Positions 25,441 through 33,748 of a stretch of 64,000 bases of DNA are shown here, piece after piece; the first letter of the stretch is position 1, and the number at the start of each line of letters is the position of its first letter. A program made the position numbers and the translations under genes. The stretch is from NCBI RefSeq assembly GCF_019656455.1, contig NZ_BPMK01000011.1, forward strand, positions 123,212 through 187,211, written 5' to 3'. This DNA comes from Noviherbaspirillum aridicola (GTDB taxonomy: Bacteria > Pseudomonadota > Gammaproteobacteria > Burkholderiales > Burkholderiaceae_D). A model generated the notes under the pieces. That model had not been told where the DNA came from. It did not search any database and was given only the letters and a program-made list of their open reading frames with translations.

Positions 25441-27360
25441 CTACCGGGGGCGCACCGCTTCCGTCTCTCTGCCGAGGTGCATCTGCACCCGGCCCCGTCC
25501 CGCATCCTTGGCCTGATACATCGCCCGGTCGGCGCAGCGCATCAGGCTCGCCTGGTCGGTGGCGTCGCCCGGATAGGTGGCGATACCGATGCTGGCCGAG
25601 ATATTCAGCACATGGCCGTCCAGCTCGAAAGGACGGTTGAGCGCGGCGAGAATGTTTTCGCCGATCGCCTGCGCGTCATCCTCCGCGCCGATGGCCGGCA
25701 GCAGGACCACGAACTCGTCGCCGCCCACGCGCGCCACCGTGTCCGACCCCCGCAGGCAGCCGCGCACGCGTTCGGCCACCGCTTCGAGCAGCCGGTCGCC
25801 GGTGGCATGGCCCCAGGTGTCGTTGACCGGCTTGAACTTGTCGAGATCGAAGTAGATCAGCGCCAGCGGCGTGTTCTCCCGCCGCGCGCGCAGCAGCGCC
25901 TGCTGCAGGCGGTCGTTCAGGAGCGCCCGGTTCGGCAGGCCGGTGAGCGGATCGTGCCGCGCCATATGCTCGATCTGCGCCTCGCGTCGCTTGCGATCGG
26001 TGATATCGCTGAAGGTCCCGACCATGCGCAGCGGCTTGCCGCTGCGGCTGCGCTTGACGAGCATGCCGCGCGAGAGAATCCATACCGGCGGCTTGCCGCC
26101 GAGCGAGCGCACCCGGTGTTCCATCAGATAGGTCGGCGTTTCTCCGACCAGATGCTTCTGCAAGGCGCTGCGCACCGCATTCAGGTCGTCCGGATAGACG
26201 AGATCCTGCAGGGCTTCCATCGTGCCGGGCACTTCGTTCTGCTCGAGCTGCAGGATCTGGCGGGTGCGCTCGCTGATGGTCACGCTGCCGCGCGCCAGGT
26301 TCCAGTCCCAGACGCCGTCGCCGGAGCCCTCGAGCGCAAACTTCCAGCGCGCCTCGCTCTCGGCCAGTGCATCGACGGCCCGCGCGCGGTGGCGCGCCGC
26401 CAGCAGCAGCAGATAGCCGGCGCCGGCCACGAGCAGCGACGCGCCCAGTCCGGCCAGCAGGAAGGCGCGCTGCTGCGCGGCATAGCGCGCCCGCACCGAT
26501 TCCACGGAGCGTCCGGTCAGTACCGTGAGCTGGTAGCGGGGCAGGTCACGCCAGGCATAGATGCGCTCGATGCCGTCGACTTCCGATACGCGGCGATACA
26601 GGCCTGCCGCCGGTCCCTCGGGGCGCAGGAAAAGGCCGGCGTCCATGCGTCCGCCGATGCCCTTGCCGTCCGGGCCGGCGGGATTGCGCGCGAGGATGTC
26701 GCCGCCCTGGCGCACCAGCGCCACCGTCGCATCCTCTCCCAGGTTGATCTTGTCGAGGAAGCGTACAAAGTAGGCTGGCGCCACGGAGGCGACGATCACG
26801 CCGTCGAAGGTCCCGTCTTGCCGGTACAGCGGACGGGTGAACTGGATCGACCACTGGCCGCTGACGCGGCCGAGTATCGGCTTGCTGATGAAAAGGCGGT
26901 CGCCCTGTCGTTCCATGTGCACGCGGATGTGTTCGCGGTCGCTCAAATCCATGCCGACGGCGCTCGTGTCGACGCTCGAGTAGACCAGACGCCCGCGTGC
27001 GTCGGTGATCGCCACCTGGAACAGGACGGTCTCGCCGATATGCTGCTGCAGCCGGCGGATGATGCCGCCGAGATCGGCGCGCTGCTGCTGCAGGCGGTCG
27101 CGCAGGCCGACGAGCGACAGGTCGATGGTGCCGACGGTGGCGCCCACTTCCTCGGCAAATGCGTGGACAAGGTTGCCCACCTCGGATTTCGTTTCCTGCT
27201 CCGCCGCCGCCCGCAGGCGCATGATTTCAAATCCGAGCAGGCCCCACATCGGCGGCAGCACCAGCAGGAGCCCGAGCGCGAGCTGCAGGCCGATGCGCAG
27301 GCGCCCGTAAGCGAGATAGGCGGAGTACAGGCCGGTGCCGAGCCGGGTGGCGGCCATCAT
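25441..27360 (-). CDS. Membrane-bound Cache-PAS-GGDEF diguanylate cyclase
   Basis: 639-residue predicted c-di-GMP synthase. Order: membrane helix (about 22-45), a periplasmic Cache-like sensor (about 50-300), a second membrane helix (about 305-325), a PAS domain (about 335-465) and GGDEF (about 475-630). The active site is intact (VARVGGDEFVVLLP), and an RGSD I-site lies five residues upstream, so product inhibition is likely. Its ATG overlaps the stop of the upstream GGDEF-EAL gene as ATGA, so the two are probably cotranslated. The sensed ligand is unknown. Confidence 0.92.
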   Translation of the reverse strand: MMAATRLGTGLYSAYLAYGRLRIGLQLALGLLLVLPPMWGLLGFEIMRLRAAAEQETKSEVGNLVHAFAEEVGATVGTIDLSLVGLRDRLQQQRADLGGIIRRLQQHIGETVLFQVAITDARGRLVYSSVDTSAVGMDLSDREHIRVHMERQGDRLFISKPILGRVSGQWSIQFTRPLYRQDGTFDGVIVASVAPAYFVRFLDKINLGEDATVALVRQGGDILARNPAGPDGKGIGGRMDAGLFLRPEGPAAGLYRRVSEVDGIERIYAWRDLPRYQLTVLTGRSVESVRARYAAQQRAFLLAGLGASLLVAGAGYLLLLAARHRARAVDALAESEARWKFALEGSGDGVWDWNLARGSVTISERTRQILQLEQNEVPGTMEALQDLVYPDDLNAVRSALQKHLVGETPTYLMEHRVRSLGGKPPVWILSRGMLVKRSRSGKPLRMVGTFSDITDRKRREAQIEHMARHDPLTGLPNRALLNDRLQQALLRARRENTPLALIYFDLDKFKPVNDTWGHATGDRLLEAVAERVRGCLRGSDTVARVGGDEFVVLLPAIGAEDDAQAIGENILAALNRPFELDGHVLNISASIGIATYPGDATDQASLMRCADRAMYQAKDAGRGRVQMHLGRETEAVRPR

Positions 27361-30300
27361 GCCGCGTCCCCCTTGCCGGCCGCGGCCTGCAATGCCTCGA
27401 GATGGCGCAGCAGTTCGCGGTGCAGGTCGAGCAGGGAAGGCGGCAGGGCGGTGGGCGCCGACGGATCGGCAAGCAGATCCGCCGCCATCCGGTGAATGGC
27501 TTCATGCGTGGCGAGCAGCGGCGGGAACGCAGGCCGGCTCCCGAAGCGCTGGGCGGCCTCGCCGTGCAGCCAGATGCCGAAGCGGCACTTGTGATGGTCG
27601 AGTTCCGGCCCGCTGTCGGCCGCGCCGGCCAGCCGTGCTTCCAGCGCGCGCATCCAGGCGCGGTGCTCGACGCTCGCATACAGCAGCGGCAGGTCGTCGC
27701 GCTGCAGCGTGGGGCAAGCCGCCCAGTGCGGCGGCGGATGCCAGCCGCGCAGCCAGCCCGGCAGCGCCGCGGCCGGCATCGGGCGCGCGATGCCGTAGCC
27801 CTGGGCGTGGACGCAGCCGAGGCGCAGCAGCAGTTCCGCATGCTCCAGCGTCTCCACGCCTTCGGCCACCGTATCGCGCCGGAAGGCGGAGGCGAGACCC
27901 AGAATGCCTTCCAGGATGGCCAGGTCTTCCGGATCGTCGAGCATGTCGCGCACGAAGCCCTGGTCGATCTTGATCTGTTGCGCGGGCAGGCGCTTCAGGT
28001 AAAGCAGCGAGGAATATCCGGTGCCGAAGTCGTCGAGCGCGAACGGCACGCCGATCTCCCTGCAGGCAGCGATCACGGTCGTCACATGCCCGATGTCGTC
28101 CAGCGCGCTGGTTTCCAGCACCTCCAGCTTCAGCTGTCCCGGCATGAGCGCCGGATACGCGGCCAGCCTGGCCTGCAGCCGCCGCACGAATTCGGGCTGC
28201 GCCAGCTGGCGCGCGCCGACATTGACGCTCACGCCGATCCGCACGCCCCCGGCGCGCCAGGCATCCATCTGGGCCAGCGCGGTGTCGAGCGTCCAGTCGC
28301 CGATCTCCACGATGAGCGGATGGTCCTCGATCTGCGGCAGGAATTCCATCGGACCCAGCAGGCCGCGCGCGGGATGACGCCAGCGCAGCAGGGCCTCGGC
28401 AAAGGGCACCGCGCCGCTGCGGAGGTGCACCACGGGCTGGTAGTACAGCTCGAACTCGCCGCGGCGCAATCCCAGGCGAACCTGCTCCAGCAGTTCATTG
28501 CGGCCCTTGACGCTGCGGTCGAGCGCGGTGTCGAACACGCTGTAGCGGTTGCGTCCGGCCAGCTTGGCCTGGTACATCGCCTGGTCGGCCTGGCGCAGCA
28601 GCTGGTCGGCGTCGACTTCCTCCGCCTGCGGGAAGAGGGTGACGCCGGCGGAGGCATTGATATGGATGGCGCGGGCGCCGAGCTGCACCGGTTCGGCGAC
28701 CGCCGCCAGCAGGCGCGTGACCTGTGTCTGATAGTCGGCATTGCCGGGAAGGTCGTTGAAGACCGCGACGAACTCGTCTCCGCCTAACCGGGCGACCGTG
28801 TCGCACTCGCGGATGACCTGCTGCATGCGGCCGGCCAGCGCCACCAGCAGGTGATCGCCGACCGCATGGCCGTAGCGGTCGTTGACCTGCTTGAAGCCGT
28901 CGAGGTCGAGGCAGGCGATCGCCACCCGCGTGCCGTGGCGGCGCGCGCGCGCCAGCGCCTGGCTCACGCGGTCGGCCAGCAGCAGGCGGTTGGGCAGGCC
29001 GGTGAGGGCGTCGTAATGGGCAATCTGCTCCAGCTGCTGTTCATGCGATTTCTGCGCGCTGATGTCGGAAAACAGCGAGACATAGTTGAGCGTCGCGCCA
29101 CCGGCGTCGCGCACCGCGCTGATGGTCAGCAGCTCGGGATACACCTCGCCGTTCTTGCGGCGGTTCCAGACCTCGCCTTCCCAGTAGCCCTGGCTGGACA
29201 GCTGCTGCCACAGGGCGGCATAGAATTCCTTGCCGTGGCGCCCGGACTGAAGGATGCGCGGATTGCGTCCTTCCACTTCGTGCCGCTCGTAGCCGGTGAT
29301 GCGCAGGAAGGCATCGTTGACGTTGAGGATGGTGCCGTCGGTGGCGGTGATCATGATCGCTTCGCGCGCATGCGTGAACACGCTTACCGCCAGCCTTACC
29401 TTTTCCTCGGCCTCCTTGCGCCGGCTGACATCGACCAGAGTGCCGGAAATGCCCCGCCTGCCTTCGCTGTCCACCGTCAGCCGCGCGATCAGCTCCAGCC
29501 ACCGGGTGCCGCCGTCGCGATGCAGGCAGCGCAGCTCATGGCGGCAATGATCCTGGCTGCGGTCGAGCAGCGGACGGAACATGTCGAGCCAGCGCTGTTT
29601 TTCCGCGGGGTCGAGATAGTCGAGGAAATGCGTGCCCAGCGTGTCCTCCACCGGATAGCCGGTGATGTCGGTCCAGGCCGGATTGAGGAAGGTCCACAGT
29701 CCGTGCTCGTCGGTCTGGAAGATGACTTCCTTGATGCTGTCGACCACGGAGCGGTAGCGCGCCTCGCTCTCGCGCAGCCGGAGCGCCGCGTTGCGGCTCT
29801 CGGTGATGTCTTCCACGGTGGACCATACGCAGGGCGGCCGGTCCGGTTCACGCACCGCCATCGCGGTCACCCGTACCGGCACCCAGTGGCCCGCCCGGTG
29901 CAGATATTCCTTTTCATAGGGGCCGAGGCGGCGATGCTGCTCAAGTTCGGCGATGAGCCGCGGGTGCGCCGCGCGGTAGCGGCCGCCGGTCAGCTCGTGA
30001 TAACCGAGTCCGGTCAGCGAGGCGTCGTCATGCCCGAGGATGCGGGCGAAGGCGGCGTTGTGTTCGATCAGGCGGCCGTTTTCATCCCACAGCGCGATGC
30101 CCAGCGGGCAGAGTTCATAGAACCTGGCGAGCCGGGCGCGGGCGGTCTCGCCGCTGTCGATGCTCGGCCGGACGAAGGCGCTGGCGCCGGCGAAGCGGCC
30201 GTCCTGGTCAAGGTGCGGCATCGCATGGACGCGGCAGCGTATCACCGTGCCGTCGCTGCTTCGCAGCCGCCGCTCGTAGTGTCCGGGCAAGCCCGCGATG

Positions 30301-30548
30301 CGGCGTGCCTGCTCGGCGCGGTGGGATTCGCCGTCCTCGGCCAGGATGAAACGGTCCGCGGGCAGGCCGACCAGCATCGCGGGATCGTCGTAGCCGAGCA
30401 TCGCCGCCAGGGCAGTGTTCGCGTACGTCGTGGTGTAGTTCGCGTCGACCTGCCAGAACCCGTCGTGCGCGTCGTCGAGCAGCGCTGGCGGAACGGCATG
30501 CAGGGGCAGGGGAGCCCCGAAAAAATCCTCCGGCTCGGGAAGCTTCAT
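27357..30548 (-). CDS. PAS-GGDEF-EAL protein with C-terminal CZB-like zinc-binding domain
   Basis: 1063-residue cytoplasmic protein with about four PAS domains (residues about 25-530), GGDEF (about 530-695), EAL (about 700-945) and a C-terminal CZB-like region (about 950-1055). GGDEF is intact (ARLGGDEFVAVF) with an RECD I-site. EAL keeps its catalytic set (AEALLRW, VSVNVGARQL, ALDDFGTGYS, IKIDQGFV, VAEGVET). The CZB signature is EHRAWMRAL, then KCRFGIWLHG and THEAIHRMA, giving the expected His/Cys zinc ligands. I choose the ATG at 30548 (GGAAG upstream); an earlier in-frame start at 30650 adds an unlikely leader. Net activity, synthesis or hydrolysis, cannot be told. Confidence 0.91.
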   Translation of the reverse strand: MKLPEPEDFFGAPLPLHAVPPALLDDAHDGFWQVDANYTTTYANTALAAMLGYDDPAMLVGLPADRFILAEDGESHRAEQARRIAGLPGHYERRLRSSDGTVIRCRVHAMPHLDQDGRFAGASAFVRPSIDSGETARARLARFYELCPLGIALWDENGRLIEHNAAFARILGHDDASLTGLGYHELTGGRYRAAHPRLIAELEQHRRLGPYEKEYLHRAGHWVPVRVTAMAVREPDRPPCVWSTVEDITESRNAALRLRESEARYRSVVDSIKEVIFQTDEHGLWTFLNPAWTDITGYPVEDTLGTHFLDYLDPAEKQRWLDMFRPLLDRSQDHCRHELRCLHRDGGTRWLELIARLTVDSEGRRGISGTLVDVSRRKEAEEKVRLAVSVFTHAREAIMITATDGTILNVNDAFLRITGYERHEVEGRNPRILQSGRHGKEFYAALWQQLSSQGYWEGEVWNRRKNGEVYPELLTISAVRDAGGATLNYVSLFSDISAQKSHEQQLEQIAHYDALTGLPNRLLLADRVSQALARARRHGTRVAIACLDLDGFKQVNDRYGHAVGDHLLVALAGRMQQVIRECDTVARLGGDEFVAVFNDLPGNADYQTQVTRLLAAVAEPVQLGARAIHINASAGVTLFPQAEEVDADQLLRQADQAMYQAKLAGRNRYSVFDTALDRSVKGRNELLEQVRLGLRRGEFELYYQPVVHLRSGAVPFAEALLRWRHPARGLLGPMEFLPQIEDHPLIVEIGDWTLDTALAQMDAWRAGGVRIGVSVNVGARQLAQPEFVRRLQARLAAYPALMPGQLKLEVLETSALDDIGHVTTVIAACREIGVPFALDDFGTGYSSLLYLKRLPAQQIKIDQGFVRDMLDDPEDLAILEGILGLASAFRRDTVAEGVETLEHAELLLRLGCVHAQGYGIARPMPAAALPGWLRGWHPPPHWAACPTLQRDDLPLLYASVEHRAWMRALEARLAGAADSGPELDHHKCRFGIWLHGEAAQRFGSRPAFPPLLATHEAIHRMAADLLADPSAPTALPPSLLDLHRELLRHLEALQAAAGKGDAA

Positions 30549-30683
30549 CGGCCCGCTTCCCGTGCTGCAGGACAGGATGCGGAAGGCGTGTGGCGGGACA
30601 GGGGAGCGCGGGTCATGGTTCTCGTGGCTGTGCCTGCCTGCGGCGGGCAATGAAACAAAGCGTCGGCGAAGCCGTCGCCCTGT

Positions 30684-30726
30684 TTATAACAGCCCGTGAC
30701 ATAAAGAAACATTGACCTGGGTCAAT
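30684..30726 (-). promoter_or_regulatory. Fnr-type box and class II-like promoter of the PAS-GGDEF-EAL operon
   Basis: ATTGAC-CTGG-GTCAAT (30711-30726) fits the Fnr/Anr/Dnr pattern TTGAY-N4-RTCAA perfectly. On the minus strand TTATAA begins 22 bp after the TTGAC-N4-GTCAA core (and TATAAA 23 bp after), the spacing of an activated promoter with the box centred near -41.5. The predicted start near 30676 leaves about 130 nt of leader before the ATG at 30548. Confidence 0.7.
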
Positions 30727-30751
30727 TGTGCCCGAAGCGCGGGCCGGGATG

Positions 30752-31519
30752 TCAGCTCAGGCCGGTCGCCTTGGCATTGCGCTCGCGCTCGAGCTTGGTG
30801 ATATAGCGCTGGATGGTCGCCATCGTCGCATTGGGCAGGTCGACGAACATGCAGCCGAGCTTGCGGATGGACCGGCTTGCGGAAAGCTGCAGGTCGGCGG
30901 AATTGCGCACCTGCAGCGTGCAGACCACCGGCCCGGCGCCGGGCAGGTCGATGCGGCAGTCCTTGTAGTTGCGGCCGACGGTATTGTCGAGCAGCTTCTT
31001 TTCGTCGATCACCCCGATGCCGCCGCCGCTGATGTCCTTGAGCGTGACGACCACCGTCGCGCCGCCAAGCCCGTGGTCGTCCGGTGGGATGGTGATGGTG
31101 CAGCGCACCGGGTTGGCCACCGGGGTAGGCACCCGGTAATGCTCGCGCCGCTGCAGGCGGACCAGGCTGCCCGGGATCGCGATATACAGCGCCGGCGAAC
31201 CGTCATACAGGCATTCGCCGACTTTTTCGGCGAAGAACATAATGCGGATATTGTCGAGCACGGTTTCGAAGGACACATTGTCGCTGTCGATGATGCGCTG
31301 GTTGACCGTCCTGCCCGGCGCCCGGTCGATCACCACCAGGCCGGCATCCTCGTCGACGTCGAGCACGGAGGTCACTACGGCGTCGGCGCCGCCGCCCGCC
31401 TGCATGCTGACCAGCTGGTTGCGTTCATGCATGGCCCTGAGCAGGCCGATGATCTCGCGGCGGGAATGGACCTGGTACGGACTGACGTCTTCCGTGCCGA
31501 ACTTGGTGTTGAATGACAT
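30752..31519 (-). CDS. YcgR-type flagellar brake protein (PilZ c-di-GMP receptor)
   Basis: 255-residue protein that on binding c-di-GMP should act on the flagellar motor. It has an N-terminal YcgR domain (about residues 15-115) and a C-terminal PilZ domain (about 120-245). Both PilZ c-di-GMP motifs are intact: RREHYR at 124-129 and DISGGG at 162-167. It is the last gene of the fliD operon, so the brake is coexpressed with late flagellar genes. Confidence 0.93.
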   Translation of the reverse strand: MSFNTKFGTEDVSPYQVHSRREIIGLLRAMHERNQLVSMQAGGGADAVVTSVLDVDEDAGLVVIDRAPGRTVNQRIIDSDNVSFETVLDNIRIMFFAEKVGECLYDGSPALYIAIPGSLVRLQRREHYRVPTPVANPVRCTITIPPDDHGLGGATVVVTLKDISGGGIGVIDEKKLLDNTVGRNYKDCRIDLPGAGPVVCTLQVRNSADLQLSASRSIRKLGCMFVDLPNATMATIQRYITKLERERNAKATGLS

Positions 31520-31530
31520 TGTCTCTTCTT

Positions 31531-31833
31531 CTATGAATCGCTCAGGGACAGTTTCTGGGGTCCCTTATTTTTCAGCGCGTCGATATGGTATAGCCATGCG
31601 AGCAATTCCGCCACTACGCGATAGAGTTCCGGCGGAATATGGCGGTCCAGCTCGACCTGCATCAGCAGCGCCACCAGCTCCTTCGACTCGTGCACGAACA
31701 CGCCGTGCTCGCGCGCGCGGGCGATGATCTGTTCCGCGATCATGCCGCGCCCCTTGGCCACCACCTTGGGCGCCGCGTCGCCCGTCTGATACGCGAGGGC
31801 GACAGCGTTCTGCAGGCGGTCAGGCCGATTCAT
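31531..31833 (-). CDS. FlhB C-terminal-domain-like protein (FlhX/YlqH type)
   Basis: 100-residue homologue of the cytoplasmic domain of FlhB, the export specificity switch. The segment AVALAYQTGDAAPKVVAKGRGMIAEQIIARAREHGVFVHESKELVALLMQVELDRHIPPELYRVVAELLAWLY aligns with FlhB-C after the autocleavage point. The NPTH cleavage motif and all membrane helices are absent. In other bacteria such fragments can partly replace FlhB-C. It overlaps the FliK-like gene by 14 bp, so the pair probably works together. Confidence 0.9.
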   Translation of the reverse strand: MNRPDRLQNAVALAYQTGDAAPKVVAKGRGMIAEQIIARAREHGVFVHESKELVALLMQVELDRHIPPELYRVVAELLAWLYHIDALKNKGPQKLSLSDS

Positions 31834-32923
31834 CGCGCTTCACCAGCAGGCCGTCGAGCGAGGCGCCAGCGGCCTGCAATGCATCGGCCAGCGAAGCCGC
31901 ATGCCCGCGCAGCAGCGTCGCGCTGTCCTCGCTGGCGGTATTCACCTGCAGCTGCACATGGTTGCCGGACAGCCGGATCGTCGCCGACACCGTGCCCAGG
32001 TGCGGCAGCTCGAAGCGCACCGCGCTGTTCCAGACTTCCTGCTCGGGCGCCTGGCCGTCGTCGCCGCGCTGCTCGCGGCTGACATCCCATTCCAGCTCCT
32101 GTCCCGGCCAGAGTTCGCCGCGCCACCGCAGCTGCTGCTGTTCGAGCGCGTTGAGCTGGAGTCCGATCAGGCGTGCGGCCTCGGGATCGATGGCGGGCAT
32201 CGCCGCGCCGCTGCGCGCAATCACATCGGCATCGAGCAGTTGCGGATTGGCGGCCGGCACGCGCGCGTCGCGCATCAGGTCGAGCAGCTTGTTCACCCCC
32301 TCGCCCAGCTCGCGCAGATTGCCCGCCAGCTGCGCCAGTTCGCCGTCCGCCTGCGGCGCCGCGCGCCCGAAGCCGGCCTGCGGCTCCTGCGCCAGCTGTT
32401 CGGCGGTGCGGCGTCCATTCATCCATTCCTGGAGGTGCGATTCATAGAACAGCCCGCTGCGCGCCAGCTGGTCCCTGAGCGCATCCGCGATGCGGCCCGG
32501 GTCGGCCTGGGCGGAAGAGGGAAGCAGCGGCGTGCTGCCGGTCACGCCGTCGGCGTCGGCGGCGGCATGCAGGGCATGATCGATCAGGCGGGCGGTCGCG
32601 GACAGCGTGGCCGGCGCGCTGCCGCCGGACTGATTGAGAAGAAAGGTGGGCCGCGGTTCGCGCGCGATGAAGATCAGCGACAGCTGGTCGCCGACCCTGG
32701 TCCCGACCGGCAGCGCCATGCGCGCATTGCCGTCCGCGATGCGCACCAGGTAGCTGCCGTCGTCGAGCATGTTGTCGACCGTCGCCTGCAGCTCGCGGCC
32801 GATCGCGATCTGGTCGAACCGCCGAAAGACCTCGAGCCGGGCGTCGGTGGAGGACACCGACCGGGTCGAGGCTTCGACCGAGGACGGGGGGCGGGCGGTA
32901 TTGAGGTCGGCCCGCGGCAGCAT
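31820..32923 (-). CDS. Second FliK-like hook-length-control family protein
   Basis: 367-residue protein. The C-terminal 90 residues resemble the Flg_hook domain of FliK (WPGQELEWDVSREQR, VWNSAVRFELPHLGTVSATIRLSGNHVQLQVNTASEDSATLLRGHAASLADALQAAGASLDGLLV). The N-terminal half contains a beta-rich stretch (ELQATVDNMLDDGSYLVRIADGNARMALPVGTRVGDQLSLIFI) not usual in FliK. It lies 3 bp after fliT and overlaps the FlhB-C-like gene. The canonical fliK is at 18361-19500, so this is a paralogue of unknown role. Confidence 0.85.
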   Translation of the reverse strand: MLPRADLNTARPPSSVEASTRSVSSTDARLEVFRRFDQIAIGRELQATVDNMLDDGSYLVRIADGNARMALPVGTRVGDQLSLIFIAREPRPTFLLNQSGGSAPATLSATARLIDHALHAAADADGVTGSTPLLPSSAQADPGRIADALRDQLARSGLFYESHLQEWMNGRRTAEQLAQEPQAGFGRAAPQADGELAQLAGNLRELGEGVNKLLDLMRDARVPAANPQLLDADVIARSGAAMPAIDPEAARLIGLQLNALEQQQLRWRGELWPGQELEWDVSREQRGDDGQAPEQEVWNSAVRFELPHLGTVSATIRLSGNHVQLQVNTASEDSATLLRGHAASLADALQAAGASLDGLLVKRDESA

Positions 32924-32926
32924 GAC

Positions 32927-33265
32927 TCAGCCGGACTGGTTCGCGCCGTAGGCCTGCGCGAGCTTGCGCTCGACGCCGGCGCTGTTCATCAGCTTGGACA
33001 GGCGCGCCATCCACGGCTCGGTGATATTGCGGATCTGGCGGTCGTCCTCCAGGATCTTCTTGATGATCCGGGTCTTGTGCTCGCGCGCGGTCGGCGTCAG
33101 CGGCTCGCGCGGCGAGTCGTTGCGCTTGATGATCTCGACCTGGCTGGAGCACTTGGATTCGAGCGCCGCGAGCTGTTCCCAGTCGCCGGTCCTGGCCGCG
33201 GCCAGCATCTTGTCGGTGATGTCGGCGACGGACTCGTAGAGGGAGATGATTTCCTGGTTGTCCAT
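32927..33265 (-). CDS. fliT: Flagellar chaperone FliT
   Basis: 112-residue helical protein, in enterobacteria the FliD chaperone and an FlhDC antagonist. It starts MDNQEIISLYESVADITDKMLAAARTGDWEQLAALESKCSSQVEIIKR and has the C-terminal helix RLSKLMNSAGVERKLAQAYG. The position directly after fliS supports the assignment of this divergent family. Confidence 0.9.
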   Translation of the reverse strand: MDNQEIISLYESVADITDKMLAAARTGDWEQLAALESKCSSQVEIIKRNDSPREPLTPTAREHKTRIIKKILEDDRQIRNITEPWMARLSKLMNSAGVERKLAQAYGANQSG

Positions 33266-33267
33266 GG

Positions 33268-33738
33268 TCAGGCTTTCACGAGGCGGTTGGGCTGAGGGGC
33301 GAGGGGATCGGCGGCAGCGGGCGCAACGGCTTGCACCGGGCGCGCGGCTTCGGGATTGATCGATTCCCAGGCGTCCTTCAGGCCTTTCAGTAACTGATGC
33401 ACTTCTTCCAGTATTTGCGGCTGATTCTTGATATTGGCGATCACGAGGCGGTCGCTCATGTACTCGTACAGCGCGTCCAGGTTGAGCGCGATCTCGCCGC
33501 CGACCTTCTTGTCGAGGCTGGCGCGCAGGCCGCTGTCGATGATGGTAATCGCCTTGGAAATGGCTTGTCCCTTCGCGGGGATATTCCCGGCCTGCATGTG
33601 CTGGATCGCCGAAGCGATCGCCACCATGGCGCCGTCGAAAAGCATCACGACCAGTTTGTGCGGGCTGGCGGCGGCGACGCCGGTCTCAACACCCACATTT
33701 GCATAGGCGCTTGCGCCCATCCTGTTCGAACCGAACAT
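33268..33738 (-). CDS. fliS: Flagellin export chaperone FliS
   Basis: 156-residue flagellin chaperone that prevents premature polymerisation. Diagnostic segments: AYANVGVETGVAAASPHKLVVMLFDGAMVAIASA, GQAISKAITIIDSGLRASLDKKVGGEIALNLDALYEYMSDRLVIANIKN and ILEEVHQLLKGLKDAWESI. A Pro/Ala tail of about 25 residues extends the usual length. It is between fliD and fliT. Confidence 0.96.
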   Translation of the reverse strand: MFGSNRMGASAYANVGVETGVAAASPHKLVVMLFDGAMVAIASAIQHMQAGNIPAKGQAISKAITIIDSGLRASLDKKVGGEIALNLDALYEYMSDRLVIANIKNQPQILEEVHQLLKGLKDAWESINPEAARPVQAVAPAAADPLAPQPNRLVKA

Positions 33739-33748
33739 TCTCGTCCTC

